A stretch of 64,000 nucleotides of DNA from Cerrena zonata (GCA_038087015.1 JASBNA010000053.1:62001-126000), one strand, 5' to 3'. Positions 12,151 through 25,059 are shown, numbered from the stretch's first letter. Notes: generated by a model not told the origin, from the letters alone. A program made the numbers and translations.

Positions 12151-14810
12151 GCTCCTCAAGATCGGAGTATTTCTGCGTTGATGCCTCGAAGTCGCAGATA
12201 TTGAAACGGAGCTGCTTCGACATAACACGGAAGCAGCACTCCAACAGATAGTGATGTATATCAAAGCCAGCAAGAGACCAAGATTTTCCTATGCTGCGCT
12301 TCTCATCTACGAGGTAGTCACGGAAGGATGCATGAAGTGGGCGAATAGGCTTTCCAGGTTCATAATCGAAAAGGCAGCGGAGTCTCTTGAATAGGGTTTT
12401 ACACGATTTATGGTCTGGAAGGTTAAGCAGTTCATCAATAGCAGCATCGCTGAGTGGCTGGTGGCAAAATAGAATAGTGCCCGCGATGGATCGGAATTCT
12501 TCATCCAGCCCTTCACCCCAATCGTTACAAGCGTCTAGTACTGTGGCATATAGATCATCCAAGCCTTGAATATACTTGGTGGTTTTGGAGGAGAGGATAC
12601 GTTCAAGTTGATTTGCGGGGTTGGTAACACCCATAAGGAAGCCTATCAACGTTGATGCCCAGATAAAAAGCCCTTCTGACATCTTCACGAGTTGGTCTAG
12701 ATTTGTCTCTTTCCACCTTGAATCAAAGTCTGGTCTGGTCGAAGCGTTTAAGATAGCATCCGATCCAAGAATGCCCATTAACTCGGCTGACAAGTAGACT
12801 CGGATAGCTGGGGCTGCATCCTCCATGTCTTTCAAGGACATTGACCTGATCTTCAAGTTCTTGGAGAATAGTTCAAAAATGCTCGACTCGGGTCGGCTCG
12901 TAAGGAGAAATCGGAAATTGCTAGGGAACTTCGGGAGTTCATTTGAGAGAAGCTTAAGGAGAGATTTCCGAGAAGCTGTGTCTCCATATTCGTCCAGAGC
13001 ATCGAGAACCACAACGATTGGGCCATGGAGAGACCGAGCAGCCTTGGTGAGGGGACCACGAAGGAGGCTGTCAAATTGGTCTTCAAGGCTGGCAGTGGTG
13101 ATATTACGATTCTCTTCGATTGCCTCGCATATAGCAAACCTCAGCAGAGGATCGGAGTTGGCGAGCTGTACGGCGAGTGTCTGTACCACAGCATCCGGGT
13201 TTATCTTTCCTCGTTCGAAGAAGAGAAAGCCGCCTCTACGACCCAGCCCATCGAGTCGTGCTGCAATGGTTCTTGCAATCGTGCTCTTCCCAGATCCAGC
13301 GAGACCATATATCCACAGAACGTTTTGCTCAATATTGTCGATATCGAGAATCCAGTTCATGATTTTCTCCAACGCGATCTCTCGTGTACCACGTAGACAC
13401 AGAGGCCGAGTGCCAACATTCATGTGAGTTGGTTTCAGCTCTCTCAAGGCGTCAGATTCACCTATACCACATATAATATTAGTCGTGACCTACTATCCCA
13501 TCGTGACTATGATGAACTCACGGAGTTGGGATACATCCATGAAGATTTTTGCACTGACTAGCTTAGCTTCGACTTGTCCCTCGAGCATCTTTGTACCGAC
13601 ATGCAGCGGAATCTTAGACTCCAAATCGGCTCGGAGACTGGTAAGTTTCATGACAAGGTCATCGCTCTTCTTGTTGGAATCGATCAGGAGCTGACCTGCT
13701 AATCGTGCTGATTTAACTGTCAGCATCGCATTACGGCAAGAAAGGGAAGCTGTAATACATACCTAAGAAGCTAGGTCGAAAGTACTCGCGCACAAAGATT
13801 GCGCATTCTGCCACCTGAGTAACGAGATTGGTGATCGTGGTTTCGAGAGAAATGACGTATTCATTGAGTTTCCGGGAATCTTGAGCGAAATCGAGGGTAC
13901 AAATCATGGTGTTGATCAGACTGATGACCTTCTGGTCCGTCGAGCACTGGTCATTGACTACCTAGCAGATTACATTTAGTAAGAGAGACCCATCATTTCA
14001 CCGCCGGAAAATAGGAACCCACTTTGTATAGTGCTGAACAAATATGCCAAGCCAACTCGACCTTCGAGTTTAACTGTTTTGTAGCGGTGTTAGCAAATTA
14101 TATAACCACAGCTAATCGAACTACTCTACCTTGGCTACTTGATCGATTACACTGACAACGAGTTTCAACGTTTGCAGCCTCTCTTTGAGCTCGTTCACTT
14201 TATGAGCAATGTTATCCATGGCTTGGGCGTCCTCGACGAGACGTTTCGCTGCATCGTCGACACTGATTGCCTCTACGTCGACTACAATCGTGCCAGTAGA
14301 TGATTTCGCCTCGTCATCGACTCCGAATATCTGCAGCTCCTCTAGGATTGGAAGTGGATGCGTAAGCTAGGTCACCCAAGTGTCCGATAGATAAAAACGT
14401 ACTTGGACTATCTGGCGTCAGGAGATCCGCAACTGTGCACTCGATTTCACCGATAATCCGATCTCTGCATAACATCGCCACAGCTTTCAGACGAAACCGG
14501 ATGACATGCTCGTCCTCGAGCGCAGGGCTATGATATTCTTGTGAGATTCACGCGAGCGTGACAAGAAAGCGATAACATACAATGTGAATTCCGTATTCCA
14601 TTGCGGATCTGCTTCATCCTTCGTCTCTGTCTTATCTCTGCGTTCGTTGACTTTGAGTGTGATATACAGTTTAGGAGGTGTATGAGCGGGGTAGCAACCG
14701 CCGCCAGACCATTCAGTATTTCTTGCGCTGCGTACTGTGGTTGATATCAGTCAATGTCTATCCCGACAGTGTATATAAGACCTACCTATAAGATGAACGT
14801 TCCGGGCCAT
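10425..14810 (-). CDS. C2-NACHT-propeller NLR-like protein 1
   Basis: ATG at 14808-14810 opens MARNVHLI. Nine exons join by eye to about 1,320 residues. Residues 1-120 look like a C2-type beta-sandwich (PPKLYITLKV, DEADPQWNTEF, ALEDEHVIRFRLK, DRIIGEIECTV). Residues 130-320 are helical. The NACHT NTPase follows, with Walker A GLAGSGKST at about residue 380, Walker B IVVVLDALDE at about 475 and the sensor-like LLTSRPESS. A helical post-NACHT region includes PLHASFRDYLVDEKRS. The last exon encodes a WD40-like beta-propeller (ISFSPDGTKFLVSS; FIFSPDGDKIALF; IDLWNV; IWIWSLETG). Fungal proteins of this layout act as intracellular sensors in non-self recognition or programmed cell death; that role is inferred. 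The ligand is unknown. The mirror paralogue is 29565-33984. No stop or frameshift is seen. Confidence 0.85.
10822..11628. repeat. Near-identical tract shared with 32782-33587
   Basis: Aligned by eye against the reverse complement, about 806 bp differ at five positions. Two are non-synonymous (D/Y in ALGDGT; A/T in VLASSS) and three are synonymous. Identity falls at both ends: about 75-80% just upstream in the exon and about 95% downstream. Confidence 0.85.
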
Positions 14811-15480
14811 TATTGCAAAACGAAATTCCGAGTATTTTTGTGATAATTGAGGTGATGGGGGAGATACTGAAGAGAAAGGGGGCAGAGAAGAGAGGATAGG
14901 TATGTTTGCGCGGCTAGTTATGTGCAGCCCGTGTGCAACTATATCGATTCGAAGTGTCATTCGAAAGATAAGAAGACGTCGTGGAAACTGCCAACAGTTC
15001 ACGTGTGATCTGTGTGCGAACATGCCTTTGTCAAGCTTCTCATCCCAGGTCTCAAGTGATACAGCGGTCTGCGAGAATAGGTGTATTGCTCTGCATGATA
15101 ACTATATACTCACACATCGTGTATCAGTAGCGATGGACTATGGAGCATCAAGTTCATCAGTGGAAAAGATTCACTTGGCGCATGTAGAGCGTTCGTACTG
15201 AATGTAACGCACATGTGTATGGCCGCTCATGTCACGGGCGAAAAGTAATCGGTTTCCAGACTAATCAACTGAAACGACAGAACTTTTGAGGCATTACTCT
15301 CGTATTTGGTCTTTGCGAAAGGTTGAGTACCCGATGTGTGCATCAAGATAGAAAGCGTGCTAAATGAAACATGAGCCGGGACCAGACCCGAGAGCTCCGC
15401 CGATCGGATGAAGAAGCAAGATAATTGGTTCATTGAACCGAGTCCGAGATCCACTAGTATATCTGAGCGATGGTTCTGCG
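14811..15480 (-). promoter_or_regulatory. Conserved upstream region of NACHT gene 1
   Basis: Reverse complemented, this segment parallels 28981-29564 upstream of NACHT gene 2. Shared stretches include the pyrimidine-rich tract just before the ATG, the cacacgtgaactgtt word near 15000 and the gatctcggactc block near 15450. It probably contains the promoter and 5' UTR. I see no clear TATA box and no long reading frame. Confidence 0.55.
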
Positions 15481-17200
15481 AGACACCTACAGATCAACTC
15501 AGATAGTATTGTATATTGCATATTGTCGTTTCAGAGGGTACCGCCCAAGGGAGACTACGGTTGGGTCTTCGTCAATAGCTAACATACCCCGTTAGGTGGC
15601 TCCGGATCCTCAGCTGACACGAACCTTTCCATTGAGGGCTTCTACCATCCATTTATGGCCTTTCCGTGTACACACTCTAGAGCGTTTCGAGCAAGTAAAG
15701 AGTCATCATAGGTATAAGTTCTGCTATCCTCGACCGTCTCATCATGCACACCCAGATACCACGTCGACGAATGATCAAGAGAAGCTATTGTTATTCGGTG
15801 ACTTGTATTCCCGCCGGTGGTTCGAGGGAGCGGAGCGTAGGAATCAAAGCAAGATATCGTCGGGGATGTGACAGAGAGCCGTTCGGCTGAGCCCATGTGG
15901 TAGAACGAGTTTAGGGTGATGAAATCATAACGAAAAGGCGAGAGTGTATAAATGCAGTTGTCCACGTCATCCCGTAAGTCGTAAGCGAATCGAGCTGTCA
16001 AGTATCCAGTGGATTTGGTATATCTACTCCCTAAGTTGCGTCCTAGAATATCCTGTTTAAAGAGGTATCACTAGCGATATTTCAGCGGTTTGAACCTCAC
16101 CGGAGCCAAGAGTCGTTTATTCATATATAACAGATCGAGCTGTTAAAACGAGGCGTAGTCTCTAAAGCTTGGGCAGCTAGTTCTGGTGATGATCGTTCAA
16201 AGGAAACTGAGGTAAGCGTAGTCCTTACGTCAGCCAGTAGAGACAACAGAAGGCGAGTTACTCACTGTAAATCATAGTCTGTCTTCGCAGTAGGCTAAGA
16301 ATGATGATCACCCCCTTCGTAAATAGAGCTCGAAGGTTGATGGGTAAGTGAGCATTCGATCGACAGTCGTGGGTTCATATTCGTAAACGTCAAAGGTGTC
16401 AAGAGTATTGGAAATATGGAGTGTGCTTTGAGGCCTATCGGAAGAAAATGTCAGTTCTCGTTCATGGCTTCGCGCACATTGAATGAGGTACGGAGCTATA
16501 CTTTCAATGTGTATGAGAAAAACTCACCATTCCTTTCAGAGCCAGGGAAAACGCCTCGGTGATTCAACGTACGGAAGCACTCTCGCAGAGATTCTAGTAT
16601 CTCTTCAGACAATAGTCTCCGTTGGCTATCCAAACATGCACTATCCACTCCAGGATCCCTTGCAGAGCGACCTTTGGGTGCTTATGGGTTAGAAAAAGAT
16701 ACCGATTGCTAAGAATGCCTCACGGCCTGTTTAATGAGATTGAGACTGGCATCGGACGGGCATTCATCAACGAGCACTATTCAACGCTTCGAGCACGGGG
16801 CCTCAGGGACGTCAGTTGTGAGGGTTGTTAGGTGCGGCTATTGGCAAAGAATCAGATGAAAGTTGACATCGACTTGGAAGCGTTTGTGACAGTGATGAGT
16901 GATGAGTACTAGTTCTGAGTGCTGAGTTGGTATACCAGGTAGTGTATTCGTCTTCAAAAGACCACAATTCGATGATGATAGCAGGAGGAGGGAGGGAAGC
17001 AGAGATCTCGACGAAAATACACTCACTCGATCACGGGCCTTGCGGGCCGGGCTACACTTTGATCGTCGTCATCGAGAAGACTGTGAGCCAGACGGTGACA
17101 ATCTACAGTATCTCGACCATTTCACTTGAAAGCGTCAACTACAGATACATTCAATGTCATTTCTGGGTGTATGATATCCAATAGACTAAGGTGATATCCC
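15480..17200 (-). repeat. R1 repeat copy, left arm
   Basis: The reverse complement parallels 27300-28980. Long shared stretches include the sequence around 16560-16690 (ggatcc..ttgcagagcgacctttgggtgctta against its counterpart at 27760-27850) and around 16720-17000. Translated pieces such as VFEDEYTTWYTN echo LSSFEEEYTIGNTN at 27500. Frames are short and broken in every copy, so either the gene is decayed everywhere or R1 is a non-coding repeat. R1 lies upstream of the NACHT gene and in the same orientation in both arms. Confidence 0.55.
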
Positions 17201-17219
17201 TTATCCGTCGCATTTACTG

Positions 17220-18900
17220 TACTATATCAAACATCCCCTCCGAGCTTATCATTTACAGATCACGGACTCTCGTCTGCACTCTACCCACCCACCTTCGTTC
17301 TCATCTCACTGGCATCACGCCATTTCATTCTTCAACCGATCTCCAGATCCTATGCCTCCAACGCGACATATGTCGTCTCCTTTCGTCTCAACAACGATCG
17401 ATCAAAGACACTTTTCGTTCTCATTTCACTCTAGTATCATTATCTGAATCTCCCTCTTCGAACCACCCCATCATACCGACATCATCCAACCAAACTCTGC
17501 CCTATGTCTCATCTGCAAAACGATCGTATTCCGAATACAGCAACTAGTACTACACCGAGAAAGAGTCGGGCGAGCATAAGGGAGTCGCTATAAGCATACG
17601 AGGTATGCCGTTCTTGCTTTATGCGGTATACTCTCCTAGGATCTCGAATGACATATCGACGCGGACTCTGGAAGAAAGAAAATAAATTAGTTTGGTGAGC
17701 GCTGTATCGGAATCCCCTCGTACTTTCTTCTCCCACAGGAGCCTTCATTCAGTCAGTCTGGCTGGCATCTTTTCCGGATGATGTCTTACTTCACCTACTC
17801 TTGGGCATCAAACCCGAGTCATCAGACAGGTGCGTTTAAACTTCACCTCACGTTGACATTTCCCATCACACTTGTGTCCTCACAGATATATAAGTGACTA
17901 TGCTCGATTTTGAAGAGGAAAAAGGTATGGTCGGCTAGCACTACTGGAAAGATTTCTACGGTCTAAACGACTCATCAAAGCTCCTCGAGGAATGGGTGTA
18001 TGCATTTATACTTGGCTATCTACTAGTCTCGTTCTATCAGAAACCCTCAATAGGATGGGTACGCTTCAATCGATTGCATCCTCAGACGATGTGATAAACT
18101 TCATTGCCTTCTGGTTACTACCAACTCAACATCCGTTGGAACCCCCACCCGGCCAGCAGCGGCCTGTCCTGCGGCCCCTGTTATCAAAGGTACCACCGAT
18201 ATACGAAGTTCGGAAGTTACTTTAGAAGTCCGTGGAAGGTCTGCTTCATCACGCTCACCAAAACACGATAATCACACCCCTCCGGAACTAAGTTGACGTG
18301 CTACCTATTGTAAGATACGGTAGACGGCCATATATCTGTCGGCTTCAGGTAATTGAGCACGTTGGTCACCTCCGTTTTATGCAGGCTGATTATATCGGTC
18401 GTGCTTTCTCTCAAAATATCGTATCGTAGAGTGGAGAAACAGTACCGTAGAAGCTCTACAGGACTATCTATAGGTATGCTTATTTACATGGTTTCTTCCA
18501 AGCTGAAATCGAGACACTATTCCATAGGATGGCTTTATTTGCAATACATATGGGTGTATATACGGCCACAGCGTACTTCGAAAATCAATATATGTACTCC
18601 AGTTTTCATTGGTTCGGCCACGTTCTTACAGTCGTTCGGCTAGTTTCAGCTGTCCGCAATATACTTTCTCCATAGAATATCCTCGTCTGCAAGTACGACT
18701 AGTCAAATCTCTACGCAGCATAATCGTCCCCTAAATATGTTTTCACGGATACAGAAAATGATCCTTCCCACCGGCTGCTATGTAATTCAAATCTAAGTAC
18801 GATTATACACAGCGTAGGCTCCTGTGGGAAATTGTCATCCGAAATCGCTGTTACGGCGAAGGACTCGGATTCTCCAAATAGGCACTGGCAACAAGGCACT
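17220..18900 (+). pseudogene. Decayed F-box/propeller relic P2 (inner left arm)
   Basis: The start (17320-17450) carries the block shared by all four relics. About 17740-17800 reads LASFPDDVLLHLLLGI, a recognisable F-box start. About 18085-18110 reads SSDDVINFIAFW, matching SSDDVTSIIALW of copy A. About 18580-18640 parallels P1 at 9600-9640 (tttccattggttc against ttttcattggttc). Stops and frameshifts separate these pieces. The mirror copy is P3 at 25827-27290 (-). Confidence 0.5.
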
Positions 18901-19385
18901 CTGTCTCCTTTGACTACTACGATACACTCAGCAACCAGTCTCTATAAACACAGACCCTCTTGTCATGCCGTTTATTGTGACCCCGACACATATGAATATA
19001 ATCGACTGACATTCGTCTTCTACATGAGCATAAGGTAACACCAGATCACTCACTGCCGCGCAAAGTCGCATATCATTGGTGTTGGCCATTTCGCGCAAGA
19101 TACAATCAGGACATTGTTCGTGAAAAACATTTATAACATAGTAGCAAATCGTCTTCCGAAACGCTCTTTGTCAGAATTTACAAAAGGGGATCAAGGTAGT
19201 GTTACATTGGAGCAAGGAAACACGGACGGGAAGGATACTGTACACAGGTAGGAATACTACTTCAATTGCTGATTCATCGGTTCAAGTGACACCCAAGCAT
19301 TTCATACTTCGTCGTTGAGATCGTCTATGAAGGTTATGAGCTATTTACTAGTGTCGTCAATGAGTTGATATGAAATCAGCTCACC
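18901..19385. other. No gene recognised
   Basis: This stretch lies downstream of the central gene and beyond relic P2. I see no open frame of note, no repeat match and no regulatory signal I can support. Confidence 0.4.
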
Positions 19386-22065
19386 CTATACGGTGTCCTC
19401 ACCAAGAGGTTCAGGACAAAGGGAGAAGACCAGACCGCCCTCATTGGTCAAGCGAGGATCAACAAAGGAATACACTTGACCCGTAGTAAGTGATTGGTTA
19501 ACATCTTCCACTGTGTCCTGTAAAGTCTCTTCAATATCATCGAATGCCTTCTTCATCTGCTTGAAGCCTATCTTGAGAGCACGTTGATGCTCTTCGAGGA
19601 GATCAAGGTCGTCACCATCACCATCTTCTTCATACCCAGACCTTTTTTCCACCTCGACAGCAGGGTTGATAAACGGTTCCACACAAAGACCGTGCTCATT
19701 GGAGTTAATGAGAATGGAGGCTGACCACTCTGCGAATGTGGTCCTCACATTGCTGTTGATAGCGTGAGTACGCAAGCAAGTATAAAGCTGGGAAGCATAC
19801 CTCCGGAGCTTGGATCTTCCGTTGAATAATATTTTGAGAGTCTGATTGGGGCTGGCCGACGGGTCAAGAGAAATTTTGGTTTTTGTTTCACCTGTATATG
19901 GGAAATATCAATGTGAGAGTGAGCCACATTTCTACTGCCATCCACTCCGCGTCGACTTACACGACACCTTGTCCCCTTCTCTTATACAACGATTCAGACA
20001 GTCAGAATCCTCGTACCGCCAGAGTCGTTCGGATTTGGGGATCAGCCCAGGTGAGGGCTCGCCCTTCAGAGCAGCAATGCCGAGCGTTCGGTCTTTGGAA
20101 ACTATCTGAAGTGACATGGCCACATTCATGTCATTCCAGAATGATAATATACTTGCGCTGAACGGAATTGGAGAAGTATCAGTCGGTGCTGAGACTTTGG
20201 GCGATGTCTCAGTAAGCACGACGATCCCAAGTACTAATTGATCGGCCTTCGCATTGAGGTCGCACTGACAGCCCGATGCAATTACTTGACCGCAGCAACC
20301 AGGGGTGATTTTATATTTGAGTCTTGTAGAGGTCTTTGCCGGTATGGAGTAGATGATATTGAATCCTTTTGAAGAGAGGTTGTGAAGGTACGATATGATA
20401 TTCTTGTGGAAATTGTCGAGATAAGCCGGCAGAACATTGCCCGTCGATTTGATATGTTCTGGCTTTAGTTCTGTATGGAGTGTTAAACTTCGCTATGACT
20501 ATTGATGATGTTTTACTTACTATCAAAGTTCAGAGCCAAACAGGCCCAGCTGTACTCCCCGTCTTCCCCCACCTCGTTGGGGACAGACTCGGAGATGCCA
20601 ACATTGAAGGATATCTTCATGGGGAGGATATTGGCGATGGTGCTGACATGAATTTATGTGAGCTTAAGACTTGGGTATAGGATGTCTATCAACTGACCCT
20701 CCGACGTTCATTTGGCCACTCTTGATGCCAACGGAGATCAGCGTTGAGCCTACGTCACTCGCATTGCCAGCTACAAAGGAGATGGAGATACAATCAAAGT
20801 CAACCTGAAAGCCGGAGTCCTTAACAGACCCGAAGGGGGTGACATCTGGGTCGCGAGCTTGATAGAGTCTATCGAGACGGGAGCTGATAGAGCATGGCGA
20901 CAATACGACCATCTCAAAATTGTCTGGCTGGTTCTGATCAACATCGCCTGGTTGAACGACATTAATGGAGTATTGCGTCAAGATTTTGCAGTAGTGTGAG
21001 ACTATAAAATTTGCAACTTTCTCAGATTGATCGCCAACGAGAGTACTGCCTTGTGGGTAGGATGAGAAACATTTAGCATAGCGAGCACCTATAAATGTGG
21101 ACATCAATAATAAGACATGAGTAAGATATCATTGATACGTACCATCCAGGTGAAGGACTATCTTCCCCGAGCCTTCTTCTTTGGTGAACCCAACAATGCA
21201 TGAGATCTCCCAATCGGAGGACGTCTCCTGCGGGCTGATTGGAATGAGCAAGTCATATGATTGAATATACTCTCATTCTTACCGTTCGAAGTTACCTGCC
21301 TTGGAGAATACGATCTTTTCAATTTTGAATGTTAGAACAATCTCCCCATGGCATGAGGCTTGACTACAGAGGTTTCGGACTTCGGGGTTGGTAGATTTTG
21401 CAAAGAAGTGTAGGTCAAGAGGGTAGTCCCGTATACCAACAGTGCTGAATGTGGCGATGTACGCATTCATCCACTGGCGCGAAAGATGAGTGCTCACATC
21501 TGAGCACACCCCATCCGTGGCAGCTCGTGCCTCTGAAGGAAACTTGCGATTGTGCTCTTTCAGGTACTCCTGGATGTGTTGCTTGACTTCATCAAGCACT
21601 GGAGGCCTGATGATTTCTGCCGCTGTGATAGTTATATTAGCTATGCGGATGTAAGTATGAGACGTATCATGCGAACTACTTACGTCCGATGCATATCTCA
21701 CTAGCGTTGGCATAGATCTGCACCTTGACGTTCCCCGAGATTTTTTTCTGTGAGCTAGACAAAGCCACCCCAAGGTTAATTGTAGACATTATACACAAGC
21801 TCAGAGGAACTTACGACTTCCTGTTTGTCAAGGTTAGATTAATCACTGCTTCATGGGCGCAAAGGAGCGTGACTTTGGGTTCCAGGACTCGGAATTGAAC
21901 GTCTGTTGTAGTCGCATCGTTTGATTTGTACTGCCTGAGTCCATCAATGAAATTTTGTAGCGATACGAATTGGACATTATTGACGGCTTCTCCCGCCCCG
22001 AGGGACTGGGAGGTCACGTTCAAGTCTTTGTCGGACAAAGAGGCGTCGCTTTCTGCACTGGACAT
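19386..22065 (-). CDS. Multi-exon protein of unknown family, central spacer
   Basis: ATG at 22063-22065 opens MSSAESDASLSDKD. At least nine exons splice in frame to TAG 19386-19388, giving about 700-750 residues. There is no signal peptide or membrane segment. The sequence alternates short beta-strand-like stretches: VQFRVLEPKVTLL, GEIVLTFKIEKIVF, GSGKIVLHLD, STLISVGIKSGQMNVGG, then KISFNVGISESV after an intron. A late acidic and helical segment (EEHQRALKIGFKQMKKAFDD) follows. The middle (FEMVVLSPCSISSRLDRLYQ.. to ..GIKSGQMNVGG) recalls the TULIP/P47 lipid-binding-like fold in its pattern only. I would not call it without a structure prediction. It sits in the spacer of the palindrome, so it would be inverted by recombination between the arms. 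There is no frameshift or stop, so it is probably functional. Confidence 0.7.
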
Positions 22066-22523
22066 TGTGTATAGTGAGTGTTTGTAACTGCAAGAGGTAG
22101 AAATCTCGAACTGAGGGATTACAGTACGAAGAAAGAGTATTTATACACAGACTCGCTGGCCCTGGCAGTCTCCGGTGACAAATCCTCCGATTATGCGGAT
22201 TGCACTACCCATCTCCATAGAGCATAAACGACCAACGTTCATGGCGAGATAGAACCAGGGTCGTAGATTTTGACATGACAGGAGATCCGAGAAATGGAAG
22301 AGTGGTGCGAGGCTGAGAGCGCGAAGTCCGCCTCAGTCTGAATGGAGATGGAATTGTCAAAAAAAAAACTAGACAGAAGTTAGAAGTTAGTAACGTGTAC
22401 GGTTTCCTCCCGATAGTATGATGGAGCTTTAAACACACCTTTGGAGAGGAACAGGGAGGAGTGGTTGGCCCATGTGTACGTTGTATATTGGCGACGCCCC
22501 TGTGCAGAACAGCGGCTGTAAAT
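22066..22523. other. Intergenic, promoter of the 19386-22065 gene
   Basis: It holds the upstream region of the minus-strand gene starting at 22065 and a run of nine A near 22362. A minus-strand open frame across 22205-22570 is low in complexity and probably chance. Confidence 0.35.
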
Positions 22524-24080
22524 CTACATAATGCAGTAGGTTCCCAATATTTGTGACGGTCGAACGCCATTGCACTGATAATCAGTTGGACCTATATGTA
22601 CTGCACCTGCCACTGACGCAGTATCAGTTTGGATTTCGTGGTGAACCTGGGAATATGAGACACGTGAAGTACTAAACAACCGTAAATTCGATACATCGTT
22701 AGAAATTCGGATACACAACGTGTCGAAGAAAAAAACTTGAGGGTCAGAACGATAAGTACACGAGGCGCAATTGTATTATGACACTTACTTGATAGTGGCA
22801 TTGGTCAAGCATCGTGGTGTTAAGTTTACAGTAAGACAATGGAAATCTAGACGTCGCAGGGTCATCTTTGTTGTACCCATTGTGGTATTGGTCGCACTGT
22901 TGTAACCAGAAGCGGGCGTCTAGTGGGAATTGAGCGTTGATGCATGATGTTTGAGTTGACGATTGGAAATTACAAACCCACGGATACCATTCTTTCTGTC
23001 GATCATCTGTCTACGATGACACCATGACCATAGCCACGGGTCTATATACACGATCTGGGGATCGGGATCTTCGTTAAGAGTTTGAGCTCGTTTAACACGA
23101 ATTTTACCCACAGTGTGCCGGAGTCTAAAGTTTGCATGGGTTTGGGACACCGCTGATCGGCCAAGCCGCTGAGTACACTTGATGTAACCACTAATGGATC
23201 GTAAAGTAACCTACATGTTAAAAAATGTGACATTGAAGCATGGAGGGTACATGATTCAATTTCGTTGAAGAGAACCAAAATACAACTCACACCGAATGAC
23301 AGTAGCATGTTTCTCAAGGAAGGACATGTGTCCTACAACAAGCGCAGAAGTTCGCTTCAAGCATCTTTTTCCCAACATGAGTTTAGGGATGTCCAAGGTG
23401 AACATATGCATCAACGCCTCGTGGCAAGTCATCTGAAAGACTGAGGGGGAAAGGCACAGGTGTGGAGACTCAGGTCAAAGTTGAGATGGCGTGTTCCGGG
23501 TATTTCAAAGTTGGTGTGGAAATAGAGAACCATAATCGGATTCCAAGGCTCAAAGTTGATGCCTTTCCATCACAACGTGTTCATTAGCACTAAGTAGTCT
23601 GTATTTTTTGGAACTTAGGCTTACCATGCCAGCGGGACGAAGTCATGTAGGGTTTCGATCTCGACACACCCTGTTCCCAAAAGGAATGTAGGTTTGAGCG
23701 AGACTTCCTCATCAGAGTTCGTATGAGTGGCCTATACGTCGAATAAGATTTGTTCATCTTGATGAAAGTACCTCATTTTTTGTAAGTCGTCTGCTTGTGT
23801 CCAGATATACTCGGATGGCTGTCTCATAATTTGACCCTTCATATCCTTGAATGCCATCTGTCATTATTCAGTCTCGGTTGGTTGTCATTAGGCAATAAAA
23901 TACCGTCCAAAATGATCGCCTTCGCCCATGAACTTGAACTCCATCTTCATCGATCCGATGCCTGAAGGCATCATCGGAAGCATGAGGCATATGTCGTTTG
24001 AAACAAGCGAGAAGTAGGATCATGGGTGCAATTTATAAGTTGGAGCGATATGGAATTGGGAGAGGGTGGACTTCTCGTCT
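22524..24080 (-). CDS. Uncertain gene of unknown family, boundaries unresolved
   Basis: Reverse complemented, a series of exon-like pieces with GT..AG joins is visible. Examples are MEFKFMGEGDHFGR (about 23950), GYEGSNYETAIRVYLDTSRR (23860-23800), NFEPWNPIMVLYFHTNFEIP (23560-23500), HEALMHMFTLDIP (23430-23390) and a last exon ending GTYCIM then TAG at 22524. Start and phase are not settled: the join near 23625 (exon ending VPLAW) leads to a stop in the frame that looks best in protein terms. It may be a real gene with introns I misplaced, or a recent pseudogene. Beta-strand-like pieces recall the neighbour at 19386-22065, which is on the same strand, but I see no alignable homology. Function unknown. 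Confidence 0.4.
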
Positions 24081-24089
24081 GCCTGGATC

Positions 24090-25050
24090 AAATTCATCAG
24101 TCGCAAAGACAAGTTATAGTATAGGGAGCCAACAATGGAAGGGGATCTAATACAAGCATATCGATACGCCTCTCGTGTACCCAACGTGCATCTTATCTGA
24201 CTATGTCAGAGGTAGAGAATCCCTGGGACTCGAAGGTACACGGAAGAAAGAGATCATATCTAATAGGGGTTGCATCAATGTAAGTAGTACGACATTTACA
24301 ACGTCAGTACGCACGTGTTGTAACATAAGAAACGAATCGGTGTTGGACAAGTTCATGAAGCAAGTTGTATGACACGTGTCCAAGCCTTTCTGATCATAGG
24401 GAAGGGCTACTTATCGAACCCTAGAATTCGATCTCCATTGGGAAAACTTTAACAAAGTGGCGCTTTGCTGGTAGAAATTGAGTAGTCATTGCAGCCTGAC
24501 GTCGGCCTTGGCGGTTTGTTCTAGGATACTGCTAGACGATTCCGAGGCGTGACTAGTGATGTGAAATTCAAAGAGAACAACTTCCTAATGAAACGCATAT
24601 TCCAGTACGACGCTGGGTCAGGAGGCCAATGTGCTCCTACAGTGCAAAACATGGGAGTCGATTACTATAGATTTCATAGTAATAGTAGTACCTCCGTTAT
24701 TCAAACGAGTTTCGAGTCTTCCCTGAGATTCGGATACAGTCATCGTCCAGGTCCAGCGCATACACGAAGGCACTGAATAAGCATCGTGGCCATCCATCGG
24801 CCATTACTTGATGTCTCCTTCACGAGTCTATAACATTGAAGGAATAGATGTTTCCGGGCCTGAGGTATCTGGAGAAAAGGAAGAGAGTAGCCCAGCAATT
24901 TAATCAATGACAACATGAACAGGACCGAAATGAGACCACTTTACAAGTATTTATTGACCCGCACTCCGTAGTGAATGATGCCAAATTCTAATACACCGAG
25001 AAATCGATCACAAAATGGGAAGGATCCCCGCCTCAGGTAGCTCATTCCCG
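24090..25050. other. No gene recognised
   Basis: Only short, unconvincing frames occur on either strand. I found no match to the repeat families of this window. It may hold the promoter of the minus-strand gene ending at 22524. Confidence 0.4.
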
Positions 25051-25059
25051 CTCGCGATC

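Larger units (their letters stand above)
7560..18900. repeat. Left arm of the large imperfect palindrome
   Basis: Order left to right: propeller relic P1 (+), NACHT gene (-), R1 (-), propeller relic P2 (+). The right arm at 25830-36300 has the same four units in reverse order and opposite strand. Similarity ranges from about 99% in part of the NACHT gene to patchy in the relics. Confidence 0.7.

Noticed and set aside
12825..13427. A 200-codon plus-strand open frame across the NACHT exon of gene 1, with a counterpart at 30757-31482 on the minus strand
   Set aside because: Both lie antisense to a conserved exon, and their similarity to each other is a shadow of the NACHT coding sequence.
19846..20161. 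Plus-strand frames opposite the central gene
   Set aside because: They cross the spliced exons and introns of the minus-strand gene, have no domain-like content and no supporting start context.
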